NCBI RefSeq assembly: GCF_027595985.1
Contig: NC_073303.1
Span: 100,412,328 to 100,476,327 of the forward strand
DNA: 64,000 bases
Direction: 5' to 3'
Source of the DNA: Sorex araneus
Taxonomy: Eukaryota > Chordata > Mammalia > Eulipotyphla > Soricidae
Shown here: piece by piece, positions 1 through 10,431 of the stretch
Position numbering within the stretch: the first letter of the stretch is position 1
How the letters are laid out: the number at the start of each line of letters is the position of its first letter
Notes under the pieces: generated by a model
The model's input: only the letters and a program-made list of their open reading frames with translations
Databases searched by the model: none
Told to the model about the DNA's origin: nothing
Program-made: the position numbers and the translations under genes

Positions 1-241
1 GGAGCAATAGCACAGAGGGTAGGGCGTTTGCCTTGCACATGGCGACCCGGGTTCAATTTCTTCGTCCCTCTCGAAGAGCCTGGCAAGCTACTGAGAATAT
101 CCCACCCGCAAGGCAGAGCCTGGCAAGCTACCCATGGCATATTCGATATACCAAAAACAATAACAACAGGTCTCACGATGGAGACGTTACTGGTGCCCGC
201 TTGAGCAAATCAATGAACAACAGGATGACAGTGCTACAGTA
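1..241 (+). mobile_element. SOR-R SINE (RTE-tailed), cut by window start
   Basis: tRNA-type head with A box (tagcacagagggtaggg) and B box (gggttcaattt) in the first 60 bases, then the body with two 'agcctggcaagcta' repeats. The 3' end is gatgacagtgctacag without poly-A. The opening ggggct of the head lies outside the window. Pol III-transcribed non-coding retroposon; the 3' tail matches the RTE end at 3.54-3.62 kb. Confidence 0.93.
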
Positions 242-244
242 GTG

Positions 245-402
245 GGGAGGCATTGGGGTCACAATTAGCTATGCTCACTCCTGGTTCTGTGTTCAGGGGT
301 TACTCCTGGCAGCATTTGGGGACCCTAGTGATGCCAGAAATCAAAGCTCTGGTGTTGGCCACTTACAAGGCAAGTACTATTTCTCCAGCCTACTGAATCC
401 TG
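245..402 (-). mobile_element. SOR-A SINE, old copy
   Basis: Read on the minus strand it has a degraded head (ctggagaaatagtacttgcc), a lost B box and the terminal 'ggtcacaat' side. Key words on the plus strand are ggggttactcctggcagc and tttctccagcc. Many substitutions mark it as older than the copies with poly-A. Confidence 0.75.
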
Positions 403-436
403 CTGGATGGGAGAGCTCAGCCACATTATGGAGCCT

Positions 437-550
437 CTCAGCACCTCAGTTTCCTCATCTGTAAAGCGATGGTGGTACCATTATCTACACCTCAATACAG
501 TTTTATGAGGATAAGTGGTTTGGTAAAAATGAAAGGCTTGGAACACAGCC
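437..550 (+). mobile_element. MIR SINE fragment
   Basis: Contains the MIR core run 'cctcagtttcctcatctgtaaa' region (bases around 447-468) and the following taatga-type region. Ancient mammalian tRNA-SINE, 3' half only. Confidence 0.8.
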
Positions 551-1021
551 CTTTTGTCAATAGAACTGTGGTGGATAACATGAACTTCATCTGTGATCCT
601 GACAGGGTTCCCATCTGCTGGGGAAAGACAAATGCAAAACCAACAGTCATAAATGTATATTATAAGGCAACAACACAGTGGGAGGAGCAGGCGGGAGAGG
701 CAAAGAGGAAGGAAGCGCTCTGCAAGCCAAAGCTATGAATGGACATTCTAAGCAGAACTTGGAGAAAGAAGGAAGGCTGTTTGTGCAGTCCTACCATAAA
801 CCAAGCTCAGGAGGAGTTTGCAGGCAGGAGCTTGGAGCGTGAGGCGGCAGGGCAGGGCAGGACATCGGGGCTGACATCAGAACAGCAATTTGCCTTGGTG
901 TCAAATCATGGAGCCAGAAGCTGATGAAGCCAGTCCCTCCCACGGTGAGGGCCTATGAACCCCTCCACAAAGGAGGTGAGCCCAAGCACCCTAGCACAGA
1001 AATCAAAGATGCAAAGGGGTT
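551..1021. other. unassigned single-copy DNA
   Basis: No repeat, conserved frame or RNA motif recognised. Open frames here lack splice context and codon bias, so no exon is called. Confidence 0.5.
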
Positions 1022-1310
1022 GGGGCCAGAGGGATAGTAAGTATAGGGATTAAGGTGTGTGCTTCGAATGCAGCTGCCACCAATTCTATCTCTGCCACCA
1101 CATAATCTCTTGAGCATCACCGAGTACAGTCATGGAGATCCCTGAGCACCACCAGGGTGATCCTCAGCACTGCAAACCCCAGCAGTACCCCATCCTCAGC
1201 CCCTGGCATTGCACTGCTGGTCTGGTTGGCCAAGAATCTGGGAAGGGCCTTCTGAGCACCACTTGAGAGAGCCGCCCCCATCTAGAACAAAGATTACAAA
1301 GGGTCCAGTT
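1022..1310 (+). mobile_element. SOR-C ancient tRNA-type SINE
   Basis: Starts ggggccagagggatagtaag (a decayed tRNA head) and runs through 'ccctgagcaccaccagggtga' to ggttggccaagaatctggg at 1224-1242. The last word and its flanks recur at 51.7 kb, which shows this is an interspersed family about 290 bases long rather than single-copy DNA. Confidence 0.6.
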
Positions 1311-2350
1311 CCAAAAACAGGGATGGGACCTATCAGGACAGACACTCCTCAAAAGAGAGAGATGGTAACCCAAGCTGGGTCACAGAGGTAGGCTCGCTGA
1401 GAGGTCTGAGCAGAGGGGGACGCAGCCAGTCTGCGCTTTCAGAATTAGACTGGCCTCCAGGAGGAAGCGTGGATACTGGGCACTGCCCTATGAGCACTAG
1501 GACTGGAGAGGTAGGTGGGTGGGAGCCTGGAAGGCAACCGGAAGGAAACAGTTGGGAGGGGCGGGGGCAGGACTGCTGGTTGGAAGGATGACAGGAAGAA
1601 GAGGGAGAAACCACTTCTCCTTCCCTTTCTGATAAAGGCAAGAGTATTAGTTGAGAGCAGGGCTCTCTTCCCAAAAATCAGGAGCGGAAGAACCCTGGGA
1701 GCACACCCCCAACAGAAGTTGCAGGCCCCCAGATCACGTGGCATCCCCGCCCCACCCCCACCACCGCCCCCAGTCCCACCGACCTAGTTGGCCCACAGGA
1801 CAGCCTCGTGGGCCGCCAGCTTGGCCTCACACGGGCCCCTTTTGCGCGAAAGACAAGGCACAGAAACCCAGTAACGAGTGGGGAGAGATGGCCCTCCCTG
1901 CACTGAGGATGACGCAATGCGGGCACTTGGGGACCACAGTGACCAGTGCAGGGTTGAAGATCTGTGCAGACCTGGCTGGGATGAGACACCCACCAGAGAC
2001 TCCACAGAACTGCCTCCGGGGACCCAGAGAAGTTGGGGGAAGGGCAGGAACTCAGGGTCCTCATTGCTCCCCGGGCTTCACCACCTGCCCCACTTCCAGA
2101 ACCATAGAGAAGATGCTTCTGGCCTTGGCTTTGCAGCAGGGACGCCCCCCTGCTCCCAGGCCCCCCAAGTGCCCTACTCCACTCTAAGCCTGTCCAGCAA
2201 CCTCAGCCTGCCTGTTCCGTTCTCCTGGCCCGCCCTGCCACTGGCCAAGGAAACAAAAACATCTCCAAAGGGATTCTTCTGGACAAGGCCGACTGTCTCG
2301 GCAGATGCAAACCAGCTGATGCCCAGTACAGTTCAGGCTGCCCGCTCGTG
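1311..2350. other. single-copy GC-rich DNA
   Basis: No repeat recognised. Several overlapping open frames of 60-180 codons exist on both strands because the stretch is GC-rich and stop-poor. They are proline-rich low-complexity translations without a recognisable domain, so no gene is called. Confidence 0.45.
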
Positions 2351-2522
2351 CCCCGCCCCCAACCCCCCCACCCCCCCACAGCCCTCCCCTCTTGCCCCCG
2401 GAGCCAGGCCTGGCCGCTGCGGGTAAAAAGAAAGGACTGCTATCTCTGATTCCGCAGGGCCTCTGATAAGAAATGTCATCCCTTGCTGGATAATATTTCC
2501 CTCCTGATAAGAATCTCTATCA
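2351..2522. promoter_or_regulatory. candidate GATA/CACCC regulatory cluster
   Basis: Four WGATAR matches lie within 83 bases: 2440-2445 (minus), 2464-2469, 2505-2510 and 2517-2522 (minus), plus a GGATAA at 2488. A C-rich stretch with CCGCCC and CACCC-type boxes is just upstream (2351-2395) and a CATATG E-box is close downstream. GATA plus CACCC/KLF plus E-box is a known arrangement in haematopoietic or endothelial enhancers. No experimental or conservation support is available here. Confidence 0.3.
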
Positions 2523-2683
2523 AGCTCAAACATATGGCTGGCTGCAGAACACAGGGCCCAGTGGAGCAGGATAATTTATTTGCTTAAGCTGAAAGCCCTG
2601 GGCAGCCAAGAGAAGTACACTGAATAGAAGAGGAAGAACCAAATTATAACCTCTTCTGCCCTGGAGTTTGGGATTTCCCCCCC

Positions 2684-2685
<2 letters not shown>

Positions 2686-2741
<56 letters not shown>
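2686..2741. repeat. (CA)n microsatellite
   Basis: About 28 uninterrupted CA units preceded by a C run. Likely length-polymorphic. Confidence 0.97.
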
Positions 2742-2744
<3 letters not shown>

Positions 2745-2861
2745 CACCACCACACCCCCAGGAAGGATGAGGCACCTGTGAACAATAGGGGGCGGGGGAG
2801 GATCCCTTTTCTCCAGGAATAATAAGCACTTTCACCTTGTCTTTCCTCAAAGGGCACTTTC

Positions 2862-3060
2862 ACTTATGTTATCACATTTAATCCCTGAGACAATCTCCAG
2901 AGAAGCATTTTGAGCCTCCTCCTCACAGATCAGGAAATTGAAATTCAGCAAAGTGAAGTAACATGGCCAAGGTCAACGCCAGTGGCCACAGTCAGCATGT
3001 GAGGAGGCGAAGCCACTGGGGTCTGAGTCTCCTGTGTGCCACCAGAGTGCGATGCAGGGC
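2862..3060 (-). mobile_element. MIR SINE
   Basis: Reverse MIR: 'acagatcaggaaattgaa', 'agtgaagtaacatggccaagg' and 'ggggtctgag' fall in the expected order. This is one of the longest MIR copies in the window. Confidence 0.85.
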
Positions 3061-3540
3061 CCAGCTGCTGGGTGGTTTGGCTCCTACAACTGAATAAATT
3101 AAGTCGGATCTGCCTGACTCAACTGATGATGTCAGCTCCACATTATCATCTGAAAGGTCTCTGTCTCTAACCCAGACAAGGCATGAACAAGACTTGCATA
3201 GCATTAAAAACTCTAGGGACCGGAAGGGAGGCCAGGGAGAGTGCCTGGGAGAGGGAAAGGGACTCCAGCCCAGAGGAATGGCAGGTAGAGGGAAACACAA
3301 ACTCACAGATAGGGGTAGAAGGAATAGGATGACGTGACTTTGGACCCACCCAGGTTATCATGCTGCAAGGGGACAGACCAGATCCGGCTTTTGCTGGAAC
3401 CACAGAACCACAGAAGGCACTAAGAGAACATACAGGTGACCAATATGGAAGTGGTGTCTATGTCTTTGACACGGTTCTAGGCCTGCTTTTTTGCAAGTTC
3501 ACCTAGTTAAAATTGGCATTGCTTCTAACAGATTCCAAGA
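3061..3540. other. unassigned single-copy DNA
   Basis: Nothing recognised between the MIR and the RTE fragment. Confidence 0.5.
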
Positions 3541-4400
3541 ACTTCATCACTTGTCATTTGTATCACTTGTCATCCCGTAGATCTTTGATTTGCTCGAGTG
3601 GGTGCCAGTAATGTCTTCATTTGTCCCTGTCACATGCTAGTGTAGCCCAATGATATCTGCTCGCTCCAGGAACAGGAAGAGTCCCAAATCTCTCATTCAG
3701 GGTTTTGACGAAGTCTGACCATCTCCTTGGTGGGCAGCCACGCGGTCTTTTGACATCCCGTGGAATCCAGTTGGTAACAGCTATAGTCCAGCGGTCATCT
3801 TTGAAACGCATTACGTGTCTGGCCTATCTGATTTTTGACACCTTGGCAAATAAGACAGCGTCCCTGATTTTTGACCATCAATGGAGGTTGGAACTCTGGA
3901 TCCTTCTCTCACTTGAGTGAAATGTGATACTCCAAGCATAGCTCTTTCCATTCCTCTTTGGGATACCCGAATACTGTTCTCATCCTGTTTGCATAGGGCC
4001 CAGTCTCTGAGGCACATGTTAGTGCAGGAAGAACGGTGGAGTTGAAAAGATGTGCCCGGAACCGGAGGTTCTTCATCCTCTTAACCACCTCTTCGATGCT
4101 CTTGAAGGTGTTCCATGCTGCTCTCTTCCTCCTGTGCAGTTCTGGTGCCAAGCCTTCCTCATGTTGAGTTCTCGACCCAGGTACACATAGCTGCTGCATT
4201 TGGAGATATTCGTTCCATTGAGAGCAAACGGAATGTCAGGAACATCATTTTGCTGAGATTCAGCTGCAGTCCAAACTTTCCACACTCGCAGTTGAAGTCG
4301 GCCAGCATTTGTGCCGCTTGGCTAATGTTTGGCGTTATAAGAACGATGTCATCTGCAAAGAGGAGGTGGTGTAGTTGCCGACCATCAATCTTCACAAAAC
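3541..4400 (-). mobile_element. RTE-clade LINE, 5'-truncated 3' fragment
   Basis: About 860 bases of a non-LTR retrotransposon. Its 3' end is at the low-coordinate side, where a tcacttgtcat word is repeated twice as a terminal short repeat with no poly-A, as expected for RTE. The coding part runs almost to the 3' end, so the 3' UTR is minimal. It is decayed by frameshifts and stops and cannot be active. The residue pattern (FADDIVLITPNISQA, NGTNIS, SSYVYLGRE) resembles nematode-type RTE elements rather than ruminant BovB; that judgement rests on memory of family sequences. Confidence 0.85.
3604..4395 (-). pseudogene. RTE reverse transcriptase C-terminal remnant
   Basis: Read from 4395 downward the fragments are, in order: (1) RT palm with the catalytic F-A-D-D motif and ITPNISQAAQMLADF (about 4395-4260); (2) after a frameshift, NGTNIS..SSYVYLGREL and the R-KRAAW segment (about 4260-4075); (3) KSIEEVVKRMKN..RAHLFNSTVLPAL (4130-4020); (4) a WTIAVTNWIPRDVKR-type segment ending HWATLACDRDK (3811-3617). 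The next codons, after a TGA where W is expected, read RHYWHPLEQIKDLRDDK. Endonuclease and N-terminal RT parts are absent. At least three frameshifts and one stop make it a pseudogene. Confidence 0.85.
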
Positions 4401-4802
4401 TTCATAAAGTTATCAATCCTTTAAAACCATTATGTTGTATTCCATTTTATGAATGGATCACAATTTAATCAGTCCTCAATTAACATTTAAATTAGGTCTC
4501 ATTAGCATACACAAATAGGGTGAGCATAGAGGACTTTTGAAGCAAAACTTCCTTGCTCCACATGACCCTACAATGGTGAATACCTGTCATTAGACATTGG
4601 TCAAACCAGAGAATGACCCCAACCCAAATGACCCCTAAAGCAAACTATAGGCATGGGATGATGATAATATCTCATTGGAGGTTCATTAATTGCAATAAAT
4701 TTCCCCGTCTGGTGATAAAGAAGGAGTGCAGGTGTGGAAACAGGGGCGCTTGGGAACTTCACTTTCCTATGAATCTAAAACTGTTCTTAAAAATGTATTA
4801 AT
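4401..4802. other. AT-rich single-copy DNA
   Basis: No repeat recognised. It lies between the truncation point of the RTE and a SOR-A insertion. Confidence 0.45.
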
Positions 4803-4982
4803 TGGGGCTGGAGTGATAGTACAGTGGGTAGAGCATTTGCCTAGCATGTGGCCAATCCAGGTTTGATCTCTGGCACCACACATGGTCCCTCAAGTTTGTC
4901 GGGAGTGATCCAGAAGTGCAGAGCCAGGAGTAAGCCCTGAGCACAGATAGGTGTGGCCCCAAAACAAAAACAAAACAAGAAA
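4803..4982 (+). mobile_element. SOR-A SINE
   Basis: ggggctggagtgatagtaca head, B box ggtttgatctc, and 3' ggtgtggccccaaaac with an A-rich (AAAAC)n tail instead of pure A. Moderately diverged. Confidence 0.9.
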
Positions 4983-5007
4983 GTTTACTAGCTGGTTGAT
5001 TTGGGTT

Positions 5008-5040
5008 TAGGGGCCACACCCAGCAGTATTCAGCTCTTTG
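5008..5040 (-). mobile_element. SOR-A 3' fragment
   Basis: ggggccacacccagcagtat is the inverted SINE 3' end. Only about 33 bases remain. Confidence 0.45.
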
Positions 5041-5756
5041 GATTTTTTTTTTTTTACCAGCTCATTATGCAAAGGTGAGGTTATCTTGAGAATTTGAGTT
5101 CTGTTTTGCTTTCTGCTGAACAAGTTTTTTTGGTGTGTGTGTGTGTGTGTTTGTGTTTTCCTTTGAACTTGAGTCACATCCTCAGCATTTTATGTCAGTG
5201 GATTCATGGACAAAAAAACAGACATTCTAACGGATGTTGTATCTAATCGCTATTTCAAACAAGTGTCAAGACAAATGTCCTTTTTCCATACTCTGTTCCA
5301 TTCCTATACTTCTGAAGAACAAATTCTTCAGACCCACTCAACATCTTTTTCCACCCGATGTCTCCTGTCTCTGTTGTTAATAGCAGAGAGGATGGCAAAG
5401 TCTCCACACTGAGCCTCGGCAGCCTTGGGGTCTCCTGTGAGTCCCATTCTTTGCTGACCCTGGCAACTCCCCTACCAGGACCTTTAGTGCCTTGGAGAGC
5501 TTCTGCTGCCACTTCTACAGAAGCCCCAAGGCAAGCATCAAGAGTTCCTTTCTGCGACACCAGTCCTCTGGGCCCCTATGCCCTGCCTCCCCTGAACACG
5601 GATGGCTTCACCCAGAAAAAATCCGGCAACTTCTCTTCACCCAGGCCTCTCTCAGAGCAGGTCAAGAATGCAGAAAGCCTGAGGCCGGAGAGAGGCAAAT
5701 TTCCACGGGGGCTGAGGAAGCCTCTAACCTGTAGTCTGACCTAGGAAAACATCATG
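5041..5756. other. single-copy DNA with short T and GT runs
   Basis: A T run at 5042-5055 and a short (GT)n at 5133-5150. The 128-codon frame at 5358-5744 has no family resemblance and no splice or start context that I can defend. Confidence 0.45.
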
Positions 5757-5843
5757 AATGTCAACTATGCAACTGGGAGCCCCAGGCACCTGGAACGCAC
5801 GCATTCAGGGCTGCTGAGAGCTCCCTGTTGCATAGTTGACATT
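5757..5843. repeat. 24-bp-stem hairpin (inverted repeat)
   Basis: Left arm 5757-5780 and right arm 5820-5843 are reverse complements: 17 perfect pairs, one T-T mismatch (5774/5826), then 6 more pairs, around a 39-base loop. Outermost pairs are aatgtcaac/gttgacatt. The size fits a pre-miRNA-like or MITE-like foldback. I recognise neither a known microRNA nor a transposon terminal repeat. Confidence 0.9.
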
Positions 5844-5915
5844 TATTGTGTTCGCAAAACAAACAACCACAAAAAGAAAGCAGTGACATACTGAAAATCA
5901 TGGGATCATCAATAG

Positions 5916-5918
<3 letters not shown>

Positions 5919-5974
<56 letters not shown>
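5919..5974. repeat. (GT)n microsatellite
   Basis: About 28 GT units, followed by a G-rich stretch. Confidence 0.97.
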
Positions 5975-5978
<4 letters not shown>

Positions 5979-6093
5979 GGGGGGAAGGGGGTGGCAGCAG
6001 AAGAGGAGGTCTGGAAGTCCCATCAGGCCAAGGACGCTCTGCAGTGGGCAGGTGACTTATCTGTACAGATCTCAACCAATAGGCCCAAAATAC

Positions 6094-6343
6094 TGTAGCA
6101 CTGCAGCACTGTCGTCCCATTGTCCATCCATTTGCTCAAGCGGGCACCAGTAACATCTCCATTGTGAGACTTGTTCTTACTGTTTTGGCATATCGAATAT
6201 GCCATGGGTAGCTTGCCAGGCTCTGCCGTGTGGGTGGGATACTCTTGGTAGCTTGCCAGGCTCTCCGAGAGGGACAGAGGAATCAAACCTAAATCGGCCG
6301 CATGCAAGGCAAACGCCTTACCCTCTGTGTTATCACTCCAATT
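6094..6343 (-). mobile_element. SOR-R SINE with target-site duplication
   Basis: Full-length inverted copy ending in a gtagcactgcagcactg-type tail. Flanks aggcccaaaatac (6081-6093) and aagcccaaaatac (6344-6356) are a 12/13 target-site duplication. Only 21 bases separate its head from the next SINE in the opposite orientation. Confidence 0.95.
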
Positions 6344-6364
6344 AAGCCCAAAATACAAGAATTA

Positions 6365-6543
6365 AAAATGTGTCATAGCACAGTGGGTAGGGCATTTGCC
6401 TTGCATGCGGCCGACCCGGGTTCGATTCCCAGCATCCCATATGGTCCCCTGAGCACCGCCAGCAGTAATTCCTGAGTGCATGAGCCAGGAGTAACCCCTG
6501 TGCATAGCTGGGTGTGACCCAAAAAGCAAAAAAAAAAAAAAAA
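6365..6543 (+). mobile_element. SOR-A SINE, head slightly truncated
   Basis: Starts at atagcacagtgggtagggc (the ggggctggagcg is missing). B box gggttcgattcc, tail of about 15 A. The body is close to consensus, so it is fairly recent. Confidence 0.95.
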
Positions 6544-6544
6544 G

Positions 6545-6712
6545 TGTCTGTCAAGGAATTGGGTTGGGGGGATGAGAGGGTACCTGGGGTCATGGGTAGA
6601 AGGATGTGGGGTGGAGACTGGAGTTGGGAATATTGTATGTCTGAAACTTAATTGTCAACAACATTGTAAATCATGGTATCTGACACAAATAAATTAAATA
6701 AAGGGAAAGAAA
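6545..6712 (+). mobile_element. L1 3' end, older subfamily
   Basis: 'tctgaaacttaattgtcaac', 'attgtaaatcatggtatc' and a terminal aaataaattaaataaa. The same ending recurs at 28.0 and 55.8 kb, which marks it as an interspersed LINE 3' end. Confidence 0.55.
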
Positions 6713-7961
6713 AGGGTCTCTGGGGCTGAAGTGAGGTGGGCCTTAAGGCACAGTGGCCATCCTATGCCTGAGCTGTGGAGCACCTGGCAGAGACCTCCTC
6801 CAGGAGGAAGCTGCGCCCTCCTAGTGGACCCTAGGGAAGGGGCTGTGATGCCTGTGATCACAGATGGAGGAACCCAGAGAGAAAGGCACTATGGATACTG
6901 CGTGCCTGAGTGAGACAGTCTGAGGGTCCCGAGGCAGAGTGGGAAGGGGCTCTCTGAGAGTACCAGCAGTGTGAAAGGGTGGTGGGCAGGCAGTGCAGGC
7001 TCTCTCCTGTCCATGCCGAGGGCATGGCAGAGGCTCGGGGATGTTCATGGGTCAGGATTGCATCTCTCCTTGTCACCTCCAAAGAGCAATTGGGGAGAGC
7101 CACTAGCAGTCATGTGGGAACCCCCACACGGAGCCTCCCGCAGACCCACAGAGATGGGACTTAGCACAGAAACTCGGGCCCAACTCAGAGTTCGAGGCCC
7201 AACATTCCTGCCACTGGCAGCAAGAACATGTCATAATGTGTTCCCTGGAGAGGTTTCTCATTGGGAAAACAGGGGTGCTAATGCAAAGGCCATGGGGGGC
7301 TGGTGCATGCATTCAGACTCCCTCAGCTCCACCACTCCAGCCACCTCCACTGACTTCCTCTCTCAGCACTGACACTTTTGGGGAGACACTTAGCTGCCTT
7401 AAAGGGGAGCAGGGGAAAGCTTGTTCTAGCACAGATTTGCTGGGGCTCCAGTCTGAAGGCTTAGGAGTGCTTTGGGGACTGCCAGCTTCTCCTGAGCATC
7501 CCAACAGCATCACTGGACGAAGGGGAATCTAAGATAGAAATACCCTATCTGTCTCCCGGTCCACCTCTCCTCCACTTCTGAGGAAGTCAGAAACTTTGGG
7601 GGATGAAGATTACAGCTGCACAAGTTTTAAATTCCCCAAGTGATTTCAAAATTCAGGCCTGTTTAGATGAGTTCTTCTGATCTAAAACTCCACTGGACTG
7701 GGACATAAGGCAAAAGGGGCCACAAGACGCCCTGTAACCCCCCAGGGTTCTTTCCCCACCCTCAAGGCAGGGACAGGGACGATGATAAAAGGGGACCATG
7801 GAGACAGCATGCTGGGTCAGTGATTAGAAACCGTCCTGGTAGCTACCGTTGTGATCTGTCCCTCCCATCTCTTCCGGAAATAGGGTAAGTGGAGAGGACC
7901 AAGGAATTGCCCTGTGGCGGAGCCTGCCTGGAGATTAGGACAGGTTAAATGCAGGGCATTA
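6713..7961. other. single-copy DNA
   Basis: No repeat identified over about 1.25 kb. Open frames (up to 133 codons) show no domain. Confidence 0.5.
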
Positions 7962-8177
7962 GTGGGATTTTTAAAAAATTATTTTAATGAATCACCATGA
8001 GATACAGTTACAGACTTAAGAACGTTCGTGATTATATTTCAGTTATACAATGATCGAGTACCCATCCCTCCACCAGTGCCCATTCTCCACCACCAACGGT
8101 CCCAGTATCCCTCCCACCATCCCCTCAGGCCCCCCTGTCTATATGGCAGGCACATTTAATTTTTTTATTTATTTTAG

Positions 8178-8239
8178 TCTCTGTCTCTCTTTCTCTCTCT
8201 CTCTCTCTGTCTCTCTTTCTCTCTCTGTCTCTCTCTCTG

Positions 8240-8285
<46 letters not shown>

Positions 8286-8286
8286 C
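8178..8286. repeat. CT/GA microsatellite inside L1 3' UTR
   Basis: (TC)n with interspersed TGTC units, at the position where the L1 3' UTR carries its polypurine tract (purines on the L1 sense strand). Confidence 0.95.
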
Positions 8287-8532
8287 CCTCCCCTTTGGGG
8301 TATTATGGTTTGCAATACGGATACTAAGCGGCCATCATGTTCAGTCCATTGTCTACTTTCAGCGCACATCTCCCATCCTGAGCGAGCCCTCCAAGCATCA
8401 TTTACTTGGTGGTCCCTTCTCTATCTTAGCTGCCTTTCCCCCCAGTACATGAGGCCAGCTTTCAAGCCATGGAGAGATCCTCCTGGCCCTTTTCTCTACT
8501 ATCCTTGGGTGTTAATCTCCCATTATGTCACT

Positions 8533-9473
8533 TTATATTCCACAGGTGAGTGCAGTCATTCTATGTCTGTCCCTCTCTTTCCGACTCATTTCACTTAGCA
8601 TGATACTCTCCATGTCAATCCACTTATATGCAAATTTCATGACTTCATCTTTTCTAACAGCTGCATAGTATTCCATTGTGCAGATGTACCAAAGTTTCTT
8701 TAACCAGTCATCTGTTCTCAGGCACTGTTTTTTTTTTTCCAGATTCCGGCTATTGTAAATAGTGCTGCAATAAACATACAAGTGCAGATATCATTTCTAC
8801 TATAATTTTTGCATATCTGGAATATATTCCCAGAAGTGGTGTTGCTGGGAGCTCAATTTCTAATTTTTTGAAAAATGTCCATATTGTTTTTCAAAAGGGC
8901 TGAACCAGTCGGCATTCTCAAAAGCAGTGAAGGAGAGTCCCCTTCTCCCCACATCCACGCTAACACCAGTTGCTTTTGTTCTTTTGGATGTGGGCCAGTC
9001 TCTGTGGTTTGAGATAATATTTCATTGTTGTTTTGATCTGCATCTCCCTGATGATTAGTGATGAAGAGCATTTTTTCATGTGTCTTTTGGCCATTCGGAT
9101 TCCTTCTTTGAGAAACTTTCTGTTCATTTAATCACCGCATTTTCTGATGGGATTGGATATTTTCTTCTTGAAGAGTTCAACCACTGCCTTGTATATCCTT
9201 GATATTAACCCCTTATCAGGTGGATATTGGGTGAATATCCTTTCCCATTCTGTAGACTGTCTTTGCATTCCGGTCACTGTTTCTTTGAAGCTTCTTAGTT
9301 TAAGATAGTCCCATTTGGGGCTGAAGAGACAGCACAGTGGGTAGGGCGTTTGCCTTGCACGCGGCCGACCTGGGTTCAAATCCCAGCATCCCATATGGTC
9401 CCCTGAGCACGGCCAGGGGTAATTCCTGAGTGCAGAGCCAGGAGTAACCCCTGTGCATCACCAGGTGTGACCC

Positions 9474-9504
<31 letters not shown>

Positions 9505-10431
9505 TAGTCCCATTTGTTTATCTCTGTTTCCAGTTGCTTTGTCAGTGGTGTTTCATCTTTGAAGATACCTTTAGCTTCAATGTCGTAGAGAGTTTGCTGA
9601 CCTTTTCTTCAGTGTACCTGATGGATTCTGGTCTGATATTGAGGTCTTTAATCCATTTTGATCTGACTTTTGTGCATGGTGTTAGGTAGAGGTCCGAGCC
9701 CATTTTTTTTTTGCATGTAGCTGTCCAGTTTTGCCAGCACCATTTGTTAAAGAGGCTTTCCTTGTTCCACTTCACATCTCTTGCTCCCTTTTCAAAGATT
9801 AGATGATCATATATTTGAGAGTATGTGTAAGGATATTCAACCCTGTTCCATTGGTCTGTGGCTCTGTCTTTGTTCCAATACCATGCTGTTTTAATTATTA
9901 ATGTTTTGTAGTAGAGTTTGAGGTTGGGGAAGTTTATGCCTCCCATCTTCTTTTTCCCAAAAATTGCTTTAGCTATTTGTGGGGGTTTGTTGCTCCATAC
10001 AAATTTCAGGAGTGTTTGATCCATTTCTTTCAAGAATTTCATGGGTATCCTTCTAGGGATCACATTGAATATGTATAATGCTTTGGGGAGTATTGCCATT
10101 TTGACAATGTTAGTTCTCCCAATCCATGAGCAGGGGATGTGTTTCCATTTCTTCTTGTCCTCTTTTATTTCTTGAAGTAGTGTTTTGTAGTTTTCTTTGT
10201 ACAGGTCCTTTACCTCCTTAGTTAAGCTGATTCTGAGTTATTTGATTTTTTTTTGAGGCATGATTATGAACAGGATTGCTTTTTTTCATATCGCTTTCTT
10301 CTCTCATTATTAGCATATAGGGAAACCATGAACTTTCGGGTATTGATTTTATAGCCTGCAACTTTACTATACAAGTCTATTATTTCTAGGAGCTTCTTGG
10401 TTGAGGCTTTAGGGTTCTCTAAATATAGTTG
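8533..10431 (-). pseudogene. L1 ORF2 C-terminal remnant
   Basis: Read from 10431 downward: CSWIGRTNIVKMAILPKALY (about 10135-10060), then LKFVWSNKPPQIAKAI, GGINFPNLKLYYKTLIIKTAWY, DQWNR, LFNKWCWQNW and WIKDLNIRPESI down to 9542. A SINE then interrupts (9318-9500). QSTEWERIFTQYPPDKGLIS and RIYKAVVEL follow at about 9270-9160, and the last part TDDWLKKLWYICTMEYYAAV to the TALTCGI stop lies at 8721-8533. This is the region downstream of the RT domain, equivalent to the human ORF2p C-terminus. The frame changes several times. Confidence 0.92.
9318..9500 (+). mobile_element. SOR-A SINE inserted in L1, perfect TSD
   Basis: Inserted antisense to the L1. Target duplication aagatagtcccatttg at 9302-9317 and 9501-9516 is 16/16 identical. 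Tail of about 22 A. Recent insertion. Confidence 0.98.

Noticed and set aside
1-241. tRNA gene at the window start (A and B boxes)
   Set aside because: No cloverleaf acceptor or anticodon stem closes; it is the head of a SINE, as are all other A/B box pairs here.
3541-4400. BovB assignment for the RTE fragment
   Set aside because: The ISQAAQMLADF and SSYVYLGRE words do not fit my recollection of BovB, so only RTE clade is claimed.
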